Positions 35,911 through 47,433 of a stretch of DNA of 64,000 nucleotides are shown in pieces; within the stretch, counting starts at the first letter, position 1; every line of letters begins with the position of its first letter. The stretch covers positions 1 to 64,000 of the forward strand of contig NXFV01000531.1 in assembly GCA_002803225.1 (NCBI GenBank), given 5' to 3'. This DNA is from Gamarada debralockiae. Taxonomy: Eukaryota; Ascomycota; Leotiomycetes; Helotiales; Hyphodiscaceae. A program made the translations under genes and the position numbers. The notes under the pieces were generated by a model. That model did no database searches. It was not told where the DNA came from and worked only from the letters and a program-made list of their open reading frames with translations.

Positions 35911-37269
35911 GTGTTACGGAGGCAGTGTTGTTGAAGGAAAATGCTGCTGAGGAGGCACTTGGGTTGCAGGTTGTTGAGGTTAAGGACGCGTAGATTGTAT
36001 ATTTGTTGGTAAGATTTTGGGTTTTCTCTTCTTGGTACTAAGGGAATGGGTGTTTACATAACTTGTTGTTCTGGATTCGAATGATTTATGCTGTGGGGAA
36101 CGGAAAGGGGAGATAAATTGTATATTGGGCAACGAGGTAGTTGGGACAGCATAATTTACAATAGTTCGTCAATCGGTGAGCCATTCACACATTCGCATTG
36201 GTTCCCTACCGCTTGTCTTTCACGCTTCTCGTTCCCTACCAAGTCTATAAAGGCGGCTCGTCCATCAGAAGCAACTCAAATCTGTGTGCTGTTGAATGAT
36301 ACTGTCACTTGTCTTCCAAGTGGGGAAGCCATGAGATGCAAGCCTTTTGATACGCGAAAGCATACTGCTCATCTTGGCCTCAATGTCTCCATTTCAGCTT
36401 CCTACAGCATGCAGCAAGCAAACGTCCTCAGTCCATCCCTGTCATATATATTTTCATCGCCCAGTCGTCTTCTATCATGGCCTCCTTCCTCATTGTTCTT
36501 TCCTTTCCCAAAACTAGTCTCCCAGATCCATTTTTCCTAGCTTGGAACGTCAATCTAGGGATCTCAAAGTCAGTGAGACACCGTGAACTCGCGGAATAGA
36601 GTTCGGAAAGTACCCACAAGCTACTGCGAGAAACTTTGGAGTGTTACAAACAGGTCATTCTTACAGAGAAGGGGGCTTAAAGCAACATACCCATTTCATG
36701 AAAAATTGTTCAAAGGGAAGTGACTAAGGTCGATTTCGATTCCTAAGACATTAATACTAAATTGGTTTTAAGCTAAGATCGCTAAAATCAATTCCTTTAT
36801 TTACATATAACTTAAATTAATTCTCTAATTAACTCTTAATTTCTTTTATCTAACATTTTGCCTTATAATATAACTTCTAAAGCAAATATATTCTCCTTTA
36901 TATAATCTATAACTTAAGAGTTAAGTTAAATTAAAAAATCAACTAAATAAAGGAGTTTAATATAAAATTACTATTATATAATAAATAAAGAAAGGAGATA
37001 AAAAGAACCTTGACTTCTTATATTATTATTATTATTACTAGACTCCTTTAAGAAGCTATATAGTACTAATATTCCTATAAATATACAAAGGTAGGGGAAG
37101 TTATATGGGTAGATACTTCCTAGAGCGTAAGCCTGTGCTCGGGAGACTAGTGGGTTAGCCAGTGATGATACCCGAAGAAATTGCTTTCCAATTGTTGGCG
37201 CGACCAATCTAGATTTTTCCCACATATTTGGCACTGCGCGAGCGAGCCTTGCGAAGGAAATCAGAAGGC
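35911..37269. other. Intergenic with AT-rich block
   Basis: This is the 3' flank of the FAS-like gene and of the convergent regulator. The part from about 36720 to 37110 is extremely AT-rich (listed separately). No gene was found. Confidence 0.5.
36720..37110. repeat. Extremely AT-rich block with TTA microsatellite
   Basis: About 390 bases of TAAATTAA-like sequence stand out sharply from the balanced flanks, with a (TTA)n run at about 37019-37037. This is how RIP-mutated transposon relics look in Pezizomycotina. No transposase motif survives, so the origin is inferred. Confidence 0.6.
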
Positions 37270-38943
37270 CTACTGGGCAGTTTCTACATCCGTCCGTGAC
37301 GACACCGCCGAGTCAAAAATCGCTTCCCCAGGTTTATCATGCAAGATATTGATCCAGGGGAATCCTTTTAGCTGACGGTTCAGTTCACTCCAACTATGTG
37401 CTCCGCATAACTCAACGTTGACAAGCACCCAAGGCATCAGCCAAGCATCATCAGCGGGAGTGAAGAGCGACATAGCGCCAACCATCAGCAGCCAAAGCAG
37501 AATCTGCGGCGACGAAGTGTCCGGGAGTTGGAGGTTAAGAAGACAACTTCGATAGGTTTGTGGGAAGTATGGATGCGGGAGCTTCACATTTTGCCAGCGG
37601 AGGAAGATGTGCGACGAGAAAGCTAGGAGGCCGAGGCGAACGGCTTCGTCGATGGAGGTCGGGTCGAAGTTGTTCATACGAAGCAGGCGGTACATTACTG
37701 AAGCTTTTGTGTTTAGAAGAGTTTCTTTGGGGAGCCGACGATTGTGGTCAGCGGCAGAGTTGATTGCTGAACAGAATCTCTTCATGGCTGTCCAGGCCCG
37801 GACTAGGTCTGCGTCGATATTCAACAGATCTGGCTTCCAATAAAGCTCAGATTCCGATGACTCCGGCTCCTCCGCCGCCGACGATGCCAGATCATAAGGC
37901 ACCAAGGGCTCCGAAGACGGGTCTTTGAAAAACATTGGCTCGGTGCCATTATAAACTGCTATTCCCAAGTCGCATCTGAGAAGCGGTCAGAAATAAATAA
38001 GCGGAAAACGGTAATCAAGCCAGGTGTTCAAGAATGCTTACTTCAGCAGCTCTATGGTAAGCTTTGGGTTATAGCTGAAGGCGTTAATGCCGCCTCGCAT
38101 ATCGACAATCTTGCGCAGGCCCTCCATGTGGTGCTTCGCGGAATCGTAGTCGTTGATAAAATGAGCATAACTTGCTAAGCATAAGACAACAAATACCGTG
38201 GGGTCCGAGACCTGGGTCTCTTCATCTTGGACCGACAGTTTCTCGCGGAGTAGCCGAATTGTTGTGGAATGGTGCACTGCTGCTCTTCGCGTCGCCGCAG
38301 GAGATTCCCGGGCGGATATAAGAAGGAAGTAGGCCTGGGACGAGAAGACCAGAGCGTGCATGTACGCTGCGTCGTAGGTCAAGAGCTCGAACCACACCCT
38401 GTCGACTGCGTTCTTTCTGTGGAAGATGATGCAGCTTTCCAGTGGATACATGACTTTCTTTGCTATGAAAGAGACTAGTGTTTGCCAGAGGTGAGAATGA
38501 CGCAGAGTGTGGTCATGGCTAGACGGTTAGGGCGGTGACTTACATTTCAGAAGGTCTTGTATCAACGGCGGCTCTACAGTGGCAGCGAAATGTGTAAAGG
38601 AAAGCTCAGAGCCAACTTTATTGGGGATCATAGAATAGCGCATTGTGATCGATAGACCTGAAGATCCATCTTGTTCCTCATTGGAGCCCTCTGAATCGCG
38701 TGTGGTTGTGGTTTTGGCGGACTTGGTATTCCGAGTCTTGCCCCGGTTCTTCCCCAGCATCACATACTTTCTGATTTGCTTCCGCTTGTTTGGCTCGGTC
38801 TTATCCATGCTATTTATAAAGATGAACGGCATCTCTGCTGTTCGTTGCCTGTTAGACGCCCGGGCACTTATACCCGTCCGGGCTGGTGAAATTCTGTTTA
38901 TTGGTGCTTGCAGAGACTTACTGGTTTCTTTAGGAGTATCCAT
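37270..38943 (-). CDS. Fungal transcription-factor-domain protein without zinc cluster (second)
   Basis: Three exons on the minus strand: 38943-38544, 38474-38042 and 37975-37270 (introns 69 and 66 nt), 512 aa. The N-terminus has MPFIFINSMDK, then RKQIRKYVMLGKNRGKTRN, the basic motif that stands in for a Zn cluster in this family. The helical PF11951-type domain follows. Exon 2 includes KNAVDRVWFELLTYDAAYMHA, LLREKLSVQDEE, SDPTVFVVLCLASYAHF and MEGLRKIVDMRGGINAF, the classic signature of this family. Exon 3 includes RAWTAMKRFCSAINSA and TYRSCLLNLQ. It is nuclear by inference. It is divergent from the dehydrogenase at 39673 across 729 bp and convergent with the FAS-like gene, so it may regulate both. 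Confidence 0.85.
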
Positions 38944-39672
38944 GTTTGTTAGAATGCCAGGAGAGCAAATCGACCTATGAAGGCACCCGGGTTGGCTGGT
39001 TGAGTTGATTGTCTAAACAGTGCAGTGGCCGATTAAGTGTGAAGGCTGTGATTCCAGGGGATTTGGCAGCGTAAGCGAGCCGAGAACTTCTCCGTAAAGT
39101 CCGGTCCGCAAGTTTCACATTTAAGATTGTTGGCCAGAACGGTAGCTGCCAGTCTGCCCTAATATGCAAATGATTGTATTCCATTAAGGGGTGAGTTTGG
39201 AAGAGAAGCTTGAGAGCTGGAATCGAGGAAGCCGTGGTAGAAAGCGTGTGTGCGGTGGATTTTGAGGCTCGAATCTCCGAGTGGAGCCAAAATCCGGCGG
39301 CGCTAATGCAGCACATTAATTGCCAAATTGGGTATAGTCTCAAGTCTCGCCAGTCGACGCTCTGATTGGCCCGGTACCACGACACGGTCAGAGTTCAGTG
39401 AGCTCCGACGAAGATCCCCGTCGAAAGCAAAAATATGTCTCCTATGGTACTTTCACCGTGAAACCTCCTCTCAAAAGATTGAGTACTTTGTTGGTGGCGC
39501 TGGGCTTAACTCCGCCATGGTCGCCACAACATTGAGACCTAAGTATATATATAGAAGCTGAGTCCATCCTCTTGCACCAATGTGCTTTTGTAAGCTGAGG
39601 AAGTTTTGACTGCTCAATTTTTCATCCCATCAGCACTTGCTCACAGCGACCATTTCCTTTATTATATTAACG
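38944..39672. promoter_or_regulatory. Divergent promoter of regulator and SDR gene
   Basis: A TATA-like TATATATATAG lies at 39544-39554, about 120 bp before the SDR start. An ATTGG (CCAAT complement) lies at 39364-39368. The 136-codon minus frame at 39385-38975 shows no protein character. Confidence 0.4.
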
Positions 39673-40759
39673 ATGCCATCCTCGAAGGAACTACCACCTT
39701 CAACCACTCCTTTCTTTCCCGACCAGTTCATCAAGAACCAATTCCGTTCCAAACCTCAATTTCCTCCGAAAGAAACTGACCTCTCCGGGAACGTCGCTAT
39801 TGTGACGGGATCCAACACCGGCCTTGGTATCGAATGTGCAAGCCAACTCCTCTCCTATAAGCTCTCTCGGTTGATCATGGCCGTCCGTTCGTCGAAGAAG
39901 GGCGAGGCCGCAGCCGCCAAGCTACGGAAAAAACATCCTAAGGCTGCCATTGAGGTTTGGCTCCTGGATATGGTGTCATACGACTCTATCAGGGCTTTCG
40001 TAGCGCGGGCAGACAAAGAGCTGTCCCGCCTTGACATCGCCATCTTGAACGCCGGCATGGCGTTCATGACCTTCAAGCTCGTGCCCGCCACTGGGCATGA
40101 GGAGACCATGCAAGTCAACTATCTGTCCACGATGCTCCTAACCATCCTCCTGCTCCCTGTCTTGAAGAGCAAGTCTCCGGCCGGGTTGCCTGGGCGCTTG
40201 ACGATCGTCACATCGATGCTGTCGATGACGGCCAAGTTTGCTAATAAGAAGGAGGTCCCACTTCTGCCGTCATTCGACGACAAGAAGTTCTTCGACCCTT
40301 ACGATATCTACCCGACCTCGAAGTTCCTGGGCCAGTTGTTCGCGTGGAAGCTCACCGACTCGGTGTCTGCGAACGACGTGGTGGTGAATCTCGTCGAGCC
40401 CGGGTTCGTCAAAGGCACGGAACTGCAGCGCGAGTTGCCTGCCATCGCAAAAGTTGCTGTGGGTCTGTTCAAGGCTGCAACTGCTCGGACAGTCAAGGTC
40501 GGTGTCTCGACGTATCTCGATGCTGCGGTTGTGAAGGGCAAGGAGTCGCATGGATGTGTCCTGATGAATTGGGAGATTATACCGTGAGTTGCCGGACTTT
40601 CTCCCTATTTCCTAGGGTTCTTGCTTACTTGTTCAATCTCATAGGTACGCTCCCTATCAGTACACGCCGGAGGGAAAGGAGCTTATGGAACGATTGTGGC
40701 AAGAGACATTGAAAGAATTTAGCTTCATTGATGTAAATGGTATCCTTAAGTCCCTGTAA
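39673..40759 (+). CDS. Short-chain dehydrogenase/reductase
   Basis: Two exons, 39673-40583 and 40645-40759, 341 aa. It is an NAD(P)-dependent oxidoreductase of the classical/atypical SDR fold, like those of fungal secondary-metabolite loci. The cofactor motif TGSNTGLG is near residue 50, with the basic AVRSSKKGE after strand 2 favouring NADPH. ILNAG is the NAG motif near residue 127. The catalytic Ser is in TSMLSM and the Tyr-Lys pair in YPTSK near residue 220; all are intact. PGFVKGTEL follows as expected. There are no membrane helices beyond the fold. The ATG at 39673 is used because the frame upstream lacks an ATG. Substrate unknown. It is divergent from the regulator at 37270-38943. Confidence 0.9.
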
Positions 40760-41649
40760 CAATCATTACTCGCAGCAGCGGAGGGTGTGTCCCAAGCACT
40801 AGAAATAACTCAGATTAATCTTGAAGGTGGATTTGGTCAGATGTCAATTTATATTGTTTAGCCAAGCTAATTGTAATGCGCGAGGCGATTACGGACGTAC
40901 GGGCTAGTCATGTGCCGGGGCGTGATCTCTGCGGCTGTCCAGGGATAAGTACGGTGTTAGGCATAACCAGCTGTCGCTGGTTACTGTGACCTTTTGATCC
41001 GAGTTATGGGTGTGTACGAGCCTAACTAATATCCTTACACTAATCTAGGATGGAGCATCTCGAACATCAAGAGTTCGCTGAAGGTAAAACGATAACGCGT
41101 TACTTTTGCTAGACTGTCATTTGTGATCCAAGACTTGAAAACTGACAATAAATTTGTCTTGGAATATGGTCCTTGCAAGTTTCGCAATCAGTATGCATAC
41201 CTTCCGTATACTCCTTACTCTAATTGTGCAAACGCTTAAATTCAAAACGCTTGTAGTTGAGAAACTTCTTATTCAGAGCTATTTGTCAACACTAGAGATG
41301 CCAACTATAAAGACCATTTTCAGTACGACATTCAACACGCGGACCTCCGCCCTTGATACCATGCACATTAACGGTTTCTTCTGAGGGCCGATATTGCACC
41401 GACAAGATGTCTCGTCTTTTGTCTTTCCCTTGACAGAAGCTGAGAATTCCTCGCTAATGAGGCTAAGAAAGTTCAGAAGAAGCTGAGGCAGCTTTCGCGA
41501 GGTTGATCTCCTTTTGGAAGTTATCATCGTACAAAATCGTCAGATTATGGGAACCACAGGTGATAGCCTAGAATTTCAGAATTTATTACATAGTTTTAAT
41601 GAATTAGAGAACCTTGCCACTTTGGATGCCTTTGTGAGGCTCTGCGAGT
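40760..41649. other. Intergenic, nothing recognised
   Basis: Short AT-rich frames only. This is the SDR 3' flank and the 3' side of the remnant at 41650-42108. Confidence 0.4.
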
Positions 41650-42108
41650 GCTGATCTAGAGAAAATGGGGTAGTACGTAGAGCAGAGCTTTCAGGGGACT
41701 ATCTGGGTTCCGGTAATAGCTGTATATACCGAGCACATTTGCTATCAGAGCGATGAGGATGGCAATGCCATAGGCGAGGTGGAGGTTCGAGTCTTGGTAG
41801 CCGTATTTTCTATGAATATCCGTAATTGCCCCACGCTGGAGCAACCTATCAGAGCCTCATAGCTGAATTGTAATTAAGGACGAGAATGTACAGATTATCT
41901 AATCTGCGAGTATACTCACTGACTATAGTGGCTGATATTCCAACCTAGATTGAATAAGTCTGCTCGTCTGTTCTGCTTGCACGTTCGCTACTCTTATTGC
42001 CGCGAATCCCAGGGTAGTCAACCGCATATTCAAACTTCTGGTATATGCAGCAATGTACGCACGCAACTTCTGCGTTTCATCTGACATTTCCGTGACTTCA
42101 CTCACCAA
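41650..42108 (-). pseudogene. Membrane-protein gene fragment
   Basis: Two protein-like minus-strand pieces are separated by a stop. The first, 42108-41923, includes KLRAYIAAYTRSLNMRLTTL and AEQTSRLIQSRLEY. The second, 41844-41656, includes AITDIHRKYGYQDSNLHLAY followed by the hydrophobic GIAILIALIANVLGIYSYYR. This order (amphipathic helix, short spacer, last transmembrane helix, short cytosolic tail) is that of the C-terminal end of large fungal integral membrane proteins of unknown function. A TAG precedes the only good donor (GTGAGTATA at about 41925), so a working splice is not possible here. I read it as a truncated relic. Confidence 0.4.
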
Positions 42109-43155
42109 CTCAAGTTGGGAACTAATATAATGAATTTCAGCATATTGCTATAAACGATCTATCAATGATTGGTATACCAAAAAACGCTCTGCTCCAATGC
42201 AAATGTATCACCCAACCATTCAAGCCAGGCACGCCACCAAGAAGTGAAGTGAACCCCCATCCGCTCAATGTTATGGACAAGAAAATACGCCGAGCCCCTT
42301 GAGCGCCCCGCCTCCAGCCTATCCATCCAAGCCAGATAGAATTCCCCTCTTCTTTTCCGGACCCCACCCCGTCTCCAAATGAAGAAAGCGACCCCAGAGG
42401 TCTCCAATCCCTGCCCCCTTCCCAGAATCAAAAGTCCCTGATGTGCGCGGAAGAAATGAATGGCGCACATCTCCATAGAGCTATTCAGTCACCCAAATTC
42501 GTCGACCTTTCCGCCTTTACCGCCGCACGACCAAGCAACGCATTCAAAGCAAAACTTTATCCCAAACACTGAACAAATAGAGAGGTATCCAAAATCCGCA
42601 AGAAATCAAACGCACGCTAAACAACGCATTTTCAACCCAAAAAAGTAATGACGATGATGCAGACTAAATAAATGAAATCGACCATTCTAAGGATGGAAGT
42701 TGAGACAGACAAAACCCGCCCTTATGGAGGGGAAAAAGAGCTGTCTCCACTGTTCAACCCAGCAATGTCCGCCATGCTCTCGACCAGCCACCCAAGCCTT
42801 CACCATCCATACACCAAACCGCCGACCCAAAAGTCTATCCCGATAAGATAGGAAGAGATCACACACAAAAAAGGCTAGAAGAGAAGGAAAGAAGGAAACC
42901 AAATCAGACAAATCCCGCCGCCCATATATTGACAGCCCCACTCCCGAGTAGGAGCAGGTATGAAGGTGATGAATCTAGGTATTCTCGGATCCAAGAGATG
43001 AGTGTAGTCGGATATCGCCGAGTCGATTTTGTTTTGTTTTTCGTTCTTTTCTTCGCTTTTGGTGAGTCGAGATCTCCGCACTATATCAATAGAGATAGAA
43101 TATTCGTTTCGTCGAGATTAGAGTAAGTAGGAGCAAAGACAAGGTGGTCAGTTTT
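42109..43155. other. Intergenic, nothing recognised
   Basis: Low-complexity A/C-rich plus-strand sequence (42450-42900). No frame resembles a protein. The right end is the 3' UTR of the minus-strand gene ending at 43156. Confidence 0.4.
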
Positions 43156-45451
43156 TCACATGACGAGACAAGCGCCGGGTTGTTCAGCTTTTTTTGGGCC
43201 TACGCAATGTCAGGTCTGTCAAGTCACCAAATACTGCAGCATGCTGGTGATGAAAATACCTTTTCCCGACGACTTGGGTTTCGACCCTGCCATCCAAAAA
43301 AGCCCTTTCGGCGGCTCTGTTCTCCGCCTACTGTTACCACTCGGTCGGGAAGGCCCACCACCGTTGGGCATTAAGATTACAGGCGGTACTCCAGGTGGTG
43401 GTCCACCACCGGGTGGACCTGCTCCAGGCCTAGGAGGTGGAGGAGCCCCAGGGGGCCAGCCGGGAGGGGGTGGCGGTATACGAGGGTCTCCTCTATGGCC
43501 TGGCGGAGGAGGGGGACCAGGTGGCGCGCCTCGACCGTGGTGTCGGCTTTCGTGCCTGCTTCCGGGACGACGTTCACGAGGATCGAAGTGGTGTCCTGGT
43601 GGAAGACCTCCAGGTGGACCTGGGGGGGGCTTTTCGGGCATAGGCCACATGTGCATCGAAATTGACCAGTCTGGCTCTATCATTGTCTCCCATACCTGGG
43701 GCAAGATAATTTCTCCGTTGGGACCGATCAGATCGTAGTGGCCTTCGAGTACATGGGGGCCAATGGCATCCACATGCATGAATGCTTGTTTGATTAGTTC
43801 TTCCATACCCTGGAGAAGGTTAGCTGAGTCAATAAAAGGCGGATTTTGAGTACTTACAGCCCAGGTAGCACATAAATGGAATGGGAAACTGAATTTCCTT
43901 CCAACTGCATCCTTGAACTTGATAGGTTTCTTCTTGTCGTCTTTTGGAGCTAAAGCCTTGTCAATTGATGCTTTTGCCTCTTTCTCAGCCTTGTCCACTG
44001 CTTCTTTGGCTTCCTTCTCTGCTTTCAGCACTGCTTCCTTGGACTCCTTTTCGGCCTTCTCGATCGCTGCTTTGGCTTCGGCCTCTGCTTTCTCAACCGC
44101 AGCTTTCGCATCGGCTTCAGCCTTTATGACAGCGGCCTTGGCATCAGCTTTGGCTTTCTCCTCAGCAGCCTTCTCTTCGGCCTTCTTCCGGTCAGCTTCT
44201 ATCTGTTTCTTGGCAGCCTCAGCACCCCTTGCTTGAGCAGCCTTTTTCTCTTCCTCAAACTTCTTTTCCCAAGCAGCCTTATCTTCCTCTGCCTTCTTTT
44301 TCTCCTCCTTCAATTTCTCTTCCCAAGCAGCCTTAGCCTCATCTGCCTTCTTTTTCTCCTCCTTCATTTTCTCTTCCCAACTTGCCCTCTCTTCCGCGGC
44401 TCTCTTCGCGGCATATGCATCAGCCTCCGCTTTTTGCCTCGCCTCTCGCTCTGCTGCTTCTTTGGCGGCAGCGGCAGCGTCTCGAGAAGCGATCTCCTTT
44501 TTTGCCTTCTCAAAGTCAAGATTGATCGCCAGCAATTTCTTCTCAAGTTCCGAGTCGCCTGTTTGAGATCCATCGCGATCGACTGGTGGCCACTGTTGAG
44601 GATAATATGGCATGTGTTGCTGGTGTGGAGGAGGTTGTTGGTATCCTTGATATCCATAACCTGGCATTGGTGGGGGAGGGAAGGGCATCATTTCATGGCT
44701 GTATGGTGCAGGCGTGTTGTGGCCAGATATTGGATGGTGCCCACCACTGAAGAACCCCGCTCCACCAGCAGTCGTTGGGGGAGGTTGTGGAGAAAAGGGA
44801 TTGGCAGAAGGATAGTTGGGATATCCAGCTGGTGCTCCATAGGGTGTTAATGCGCCTGGGGCACCAAAAGGGGGCGCGTACGGTCCTACCGCGGGGGAGG
44901 AGTACGAACTCTGGGCATAGCCGGGGGGTACCCTTCCACCATATGGCCCAGTTGGTGGAACAGGATAACCCCGGCCATAGCCTGGATAATCTTCTGGATC
45001 CACGCTGGACGGTGGTGCCGGCACAGGGTGCACTCTATGCACTCTAGATGCCGGTGGACGTCGTGTGGACCTTTCAGTAGTTGTATGTCGGCGTGTTGGA
45101 GCTCTAGAAGCAGGACGCCGACTCTCACTGGATCTATATCTTCCCGACGTTCGAGGGGGTCGAGACGCCGATTCGGAGGGTTCGATTTCGTCGTTGTAGA
45201 TTTGATCCCAATCTTCCTCTAAAGAATCGGAATGGCTCCCAGAACCCGAGATGACGCGTTCTTCTGATGCTGATGAAGCCTCCTCGTCTGTGAATGATTC
45301 CGATCGTGAAGCTGATCGGGAGCTATTTGTCGGTGAGGCGGCTTGGGAATGAGTATCGATGTGAATGGTCGTCGTGCTATTGGCAGATGAAATATTAGCA
45401 AGGATCCCTCGAATAATAGGTTAGAAAAAAGAGACCCCAAACTTACGGCAT
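43156..45451 (-). CDS. Ubiquitin-like-domain coiled-coil protein with CaaX end
   Basis: Four exons on the minus strand: 45451-45447 (ATGCC only), 45376-43858, 43809-43260 and 43199-43156; phases agree, 705 aa. Order of parts: a Ser/acidic-rich segment (SSRSASRSESFTDEEASSAS); an Arg-rich patch; a Pro/Tyr/Gly-rich region (residues about 130-265); a charged Ala/Lys/Glu coiled coil of about 200 residues; and a compact fungal ubiquitin-like domain (KFKDAVGRKFSFPFHLCATW, then MEELIKQAFMHV and GHYDLIGPNGEIILPQVWE). A second Pro/Gly-rich arm leads to a Lys-rich end. A last 60-nt intron (43200-43259, GTATTT to GCGTAG, with CTGAC branch) joins the tail to GPKKAEQPGACLVM. CLVM is a CaaX box, predicting farnesylation and membrane attachment. 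Without that splice the frame ends at 43219. Function unknown. Confidence 0.8.
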
Positions 45452-47433
45452 CGAGCTGTCTCGAGGGAGGAATTATCTCCTACTCGCGGATTCTGTGTAG
45501 AATGCGGCGAGAGGAGATAACCTTCAGAGGTATGGTTTGTTTTGTGTAAAGGCGGTAAACACCAATTCCGATTGTCGCCTCAGACCGATGTCCCTTCTAT
45601 GCCCGTCCGAAATCTGTCGAATGCGCAAGGAATGTTGGACGTAATATTTGGCAGTCTTTGCGCCAGAATAACCCTCAATTGCTGGCGGAAGGTATCCTGT
45701 AGTAAGGGGTTTGGCTCGCGCGGGTGATCTCGTCGGCCTCGGTGAACTTGGGAGTGAGGTTGATAGCTGTCGATGAGGACCCGGAGGGAAGAGTCGATGA
45801 TTGCTGACACCTAAGATGAGGGTGACAACGAGTGGTTGCGAAAGCAATCTGATTTGTGTGCGTCGGCGGAGGAGGGAAGTAGAACATAAAATGTCCAGGC
45901 GGGGCTGTTTTCGTTAGTTGGTCAGTTCTAGCGCTTTCGAACCTGAGGTATTTAAGTGAGGGGCGGCAATACAAAAGACACCGGCCCCCTTTCTTTGACT
46001 CCCGTTTTGATCTCTGTCTTCCTCCACAAAATGCGAGATCTGGCAGAGCACAGTCGATCAAACGGGCATCATCCCAAGGATATCCAAAAGAAGCCCAGGA
46101 AAGGTTAAATCGACGTACCTTGAGTCGCCTTTGACTATTTTCGAAACAGCAGGCGTAAACGTCTGAGCTGCTCAGACAGCTATGAAACCCAAGCACAAGC
46201 CGGGCGAGGCTCGGGCTTGACAAGGAACAGTTCGAAGAACGCTCATGCAGCAGCGGGAAGGTCACGCTTCCAGGTTCCTGGGTCAGATAGACGACTGCAG
46301 TGAGACGAGCTGGGTTGTGGAGGTGTGGAATATGTTGGATGTTGGCGTTCCTGTCGTGTGTGTCGTATTTTGCTTTTCGAGTTGAGATGAACTATTGAAA
46401 GATCTTTGTTTTGTTGTTGACGAGGTCTTCGTTGGTGTCTGGACGACGGAGGACAGCGATTCGACGGCAGCATGCAGGGAGTGACGGAATTTTCTGCGTC
46501 TGCAATCTGCGAAGCCCTTTGAATATGGCTGAAAATTGTCTGATTTGTGTGCAGAGAATAGAAGCCCCTTCAGCCCTTCTTCTTTACTCGTATCTTGTGA
46601 TGCACTTGATGAAGTAAGTGGCCCTGATGCATATCTAATCGGTCTGGATGGAACGGGATCGTGTGGCCCAACGATAAACGTTGCACAGCAGGAAAAAAAG
46701 TTTGCAAATTTCTGGCGATTTGTAAATGCGTGACTGTCAGCTGTTGTCAAAAATGTAATCTGCCTTCTATCAGGCTGTATTGTTCTATCTTATAAACACC
46801 CATTCTTTCGCGTCTGAAACTGCTGAATGCCAACACAATCTCGAAGAGTCATCGTGATCCATGGCTCCCGGCCCTCGGCCATGTTTGGAGCCTCTGTAGA
46901 AAAAAAAAGTCGGTCACTGCTTTTCGTGTGTATGCCCGACGTCGAATAATATTGATACCCAAGATTCCGACTGCCCAATGCCCAACGCTACTGAAGCTGA
47001 TTGGTCGATTAGTCTCCTCATATCGCCTCTCAGTGGTGCCAACGAAGAGGTTCGGCCCGCTTTTGGCTGAGAGGCTCCACGACAATAACCCTGACAGGTC
47101 GGAATCCAGGAAAATGGACGGCGCGAAGGACACAGAAAAAAATAGATTTCCTATCACAAGTCGAGCATTGCAAGGGATCCAGCCCCTGATCAGAATCCCA
47201 ATGTGGATCACTCTGAAAGAGGACAATCTGTGCCTTGCATACGTCTTCTGAATGGTCGGCATCGTTACCATTTCAGCGAGTAATTGACGCCGAATCCCTA
47301 TTCAAAACTGGACGACATCGAGTCAGCAATACTCGGTAAGGAAGGGTCCGGAATATTGAAATGGTAGCTTATGAGACGTGTCATTACTCTCCACTGTTTG
47401 ATAATTCCTCAGACATTGATAGAGTAAGACGTC
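45452..47433. other. 2 kb upstream/intergenic region, no gene supported
   Basis: Minus-strand frames of 196 codons (46265-45675) and 155 codons (46750-46283) occur. Their Ser/Thr/Pro mixture has no conserved pattern and no splice context, so they are treated as chance. The left part is the promoter and 5' leader of the gene starting at 45451. Confidence 0.4.

Noticed and set aside
43160..44236. Long plus-strand Gly/Pro- and Ser/Ala-rich frames opposite the ubiquitin-like-domain gene
   Set aside because: They are mirror images of the Pro/Gly arm and the Ala/Lys coiled coil coded on the minus strand.
45675..46265. Minus-strand 196-codon frame
   Set aside because: Mixed Ser/Arg/Cys composition without pattern, no splice context, and it lies in the upstream region of another gene.
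46283..46750. Minus-strand 155-codon Ser/Thr-rich frame
   Set aside because: No conserved pattern; the segment before it contains pyrimidine-rich non-coding sequence.
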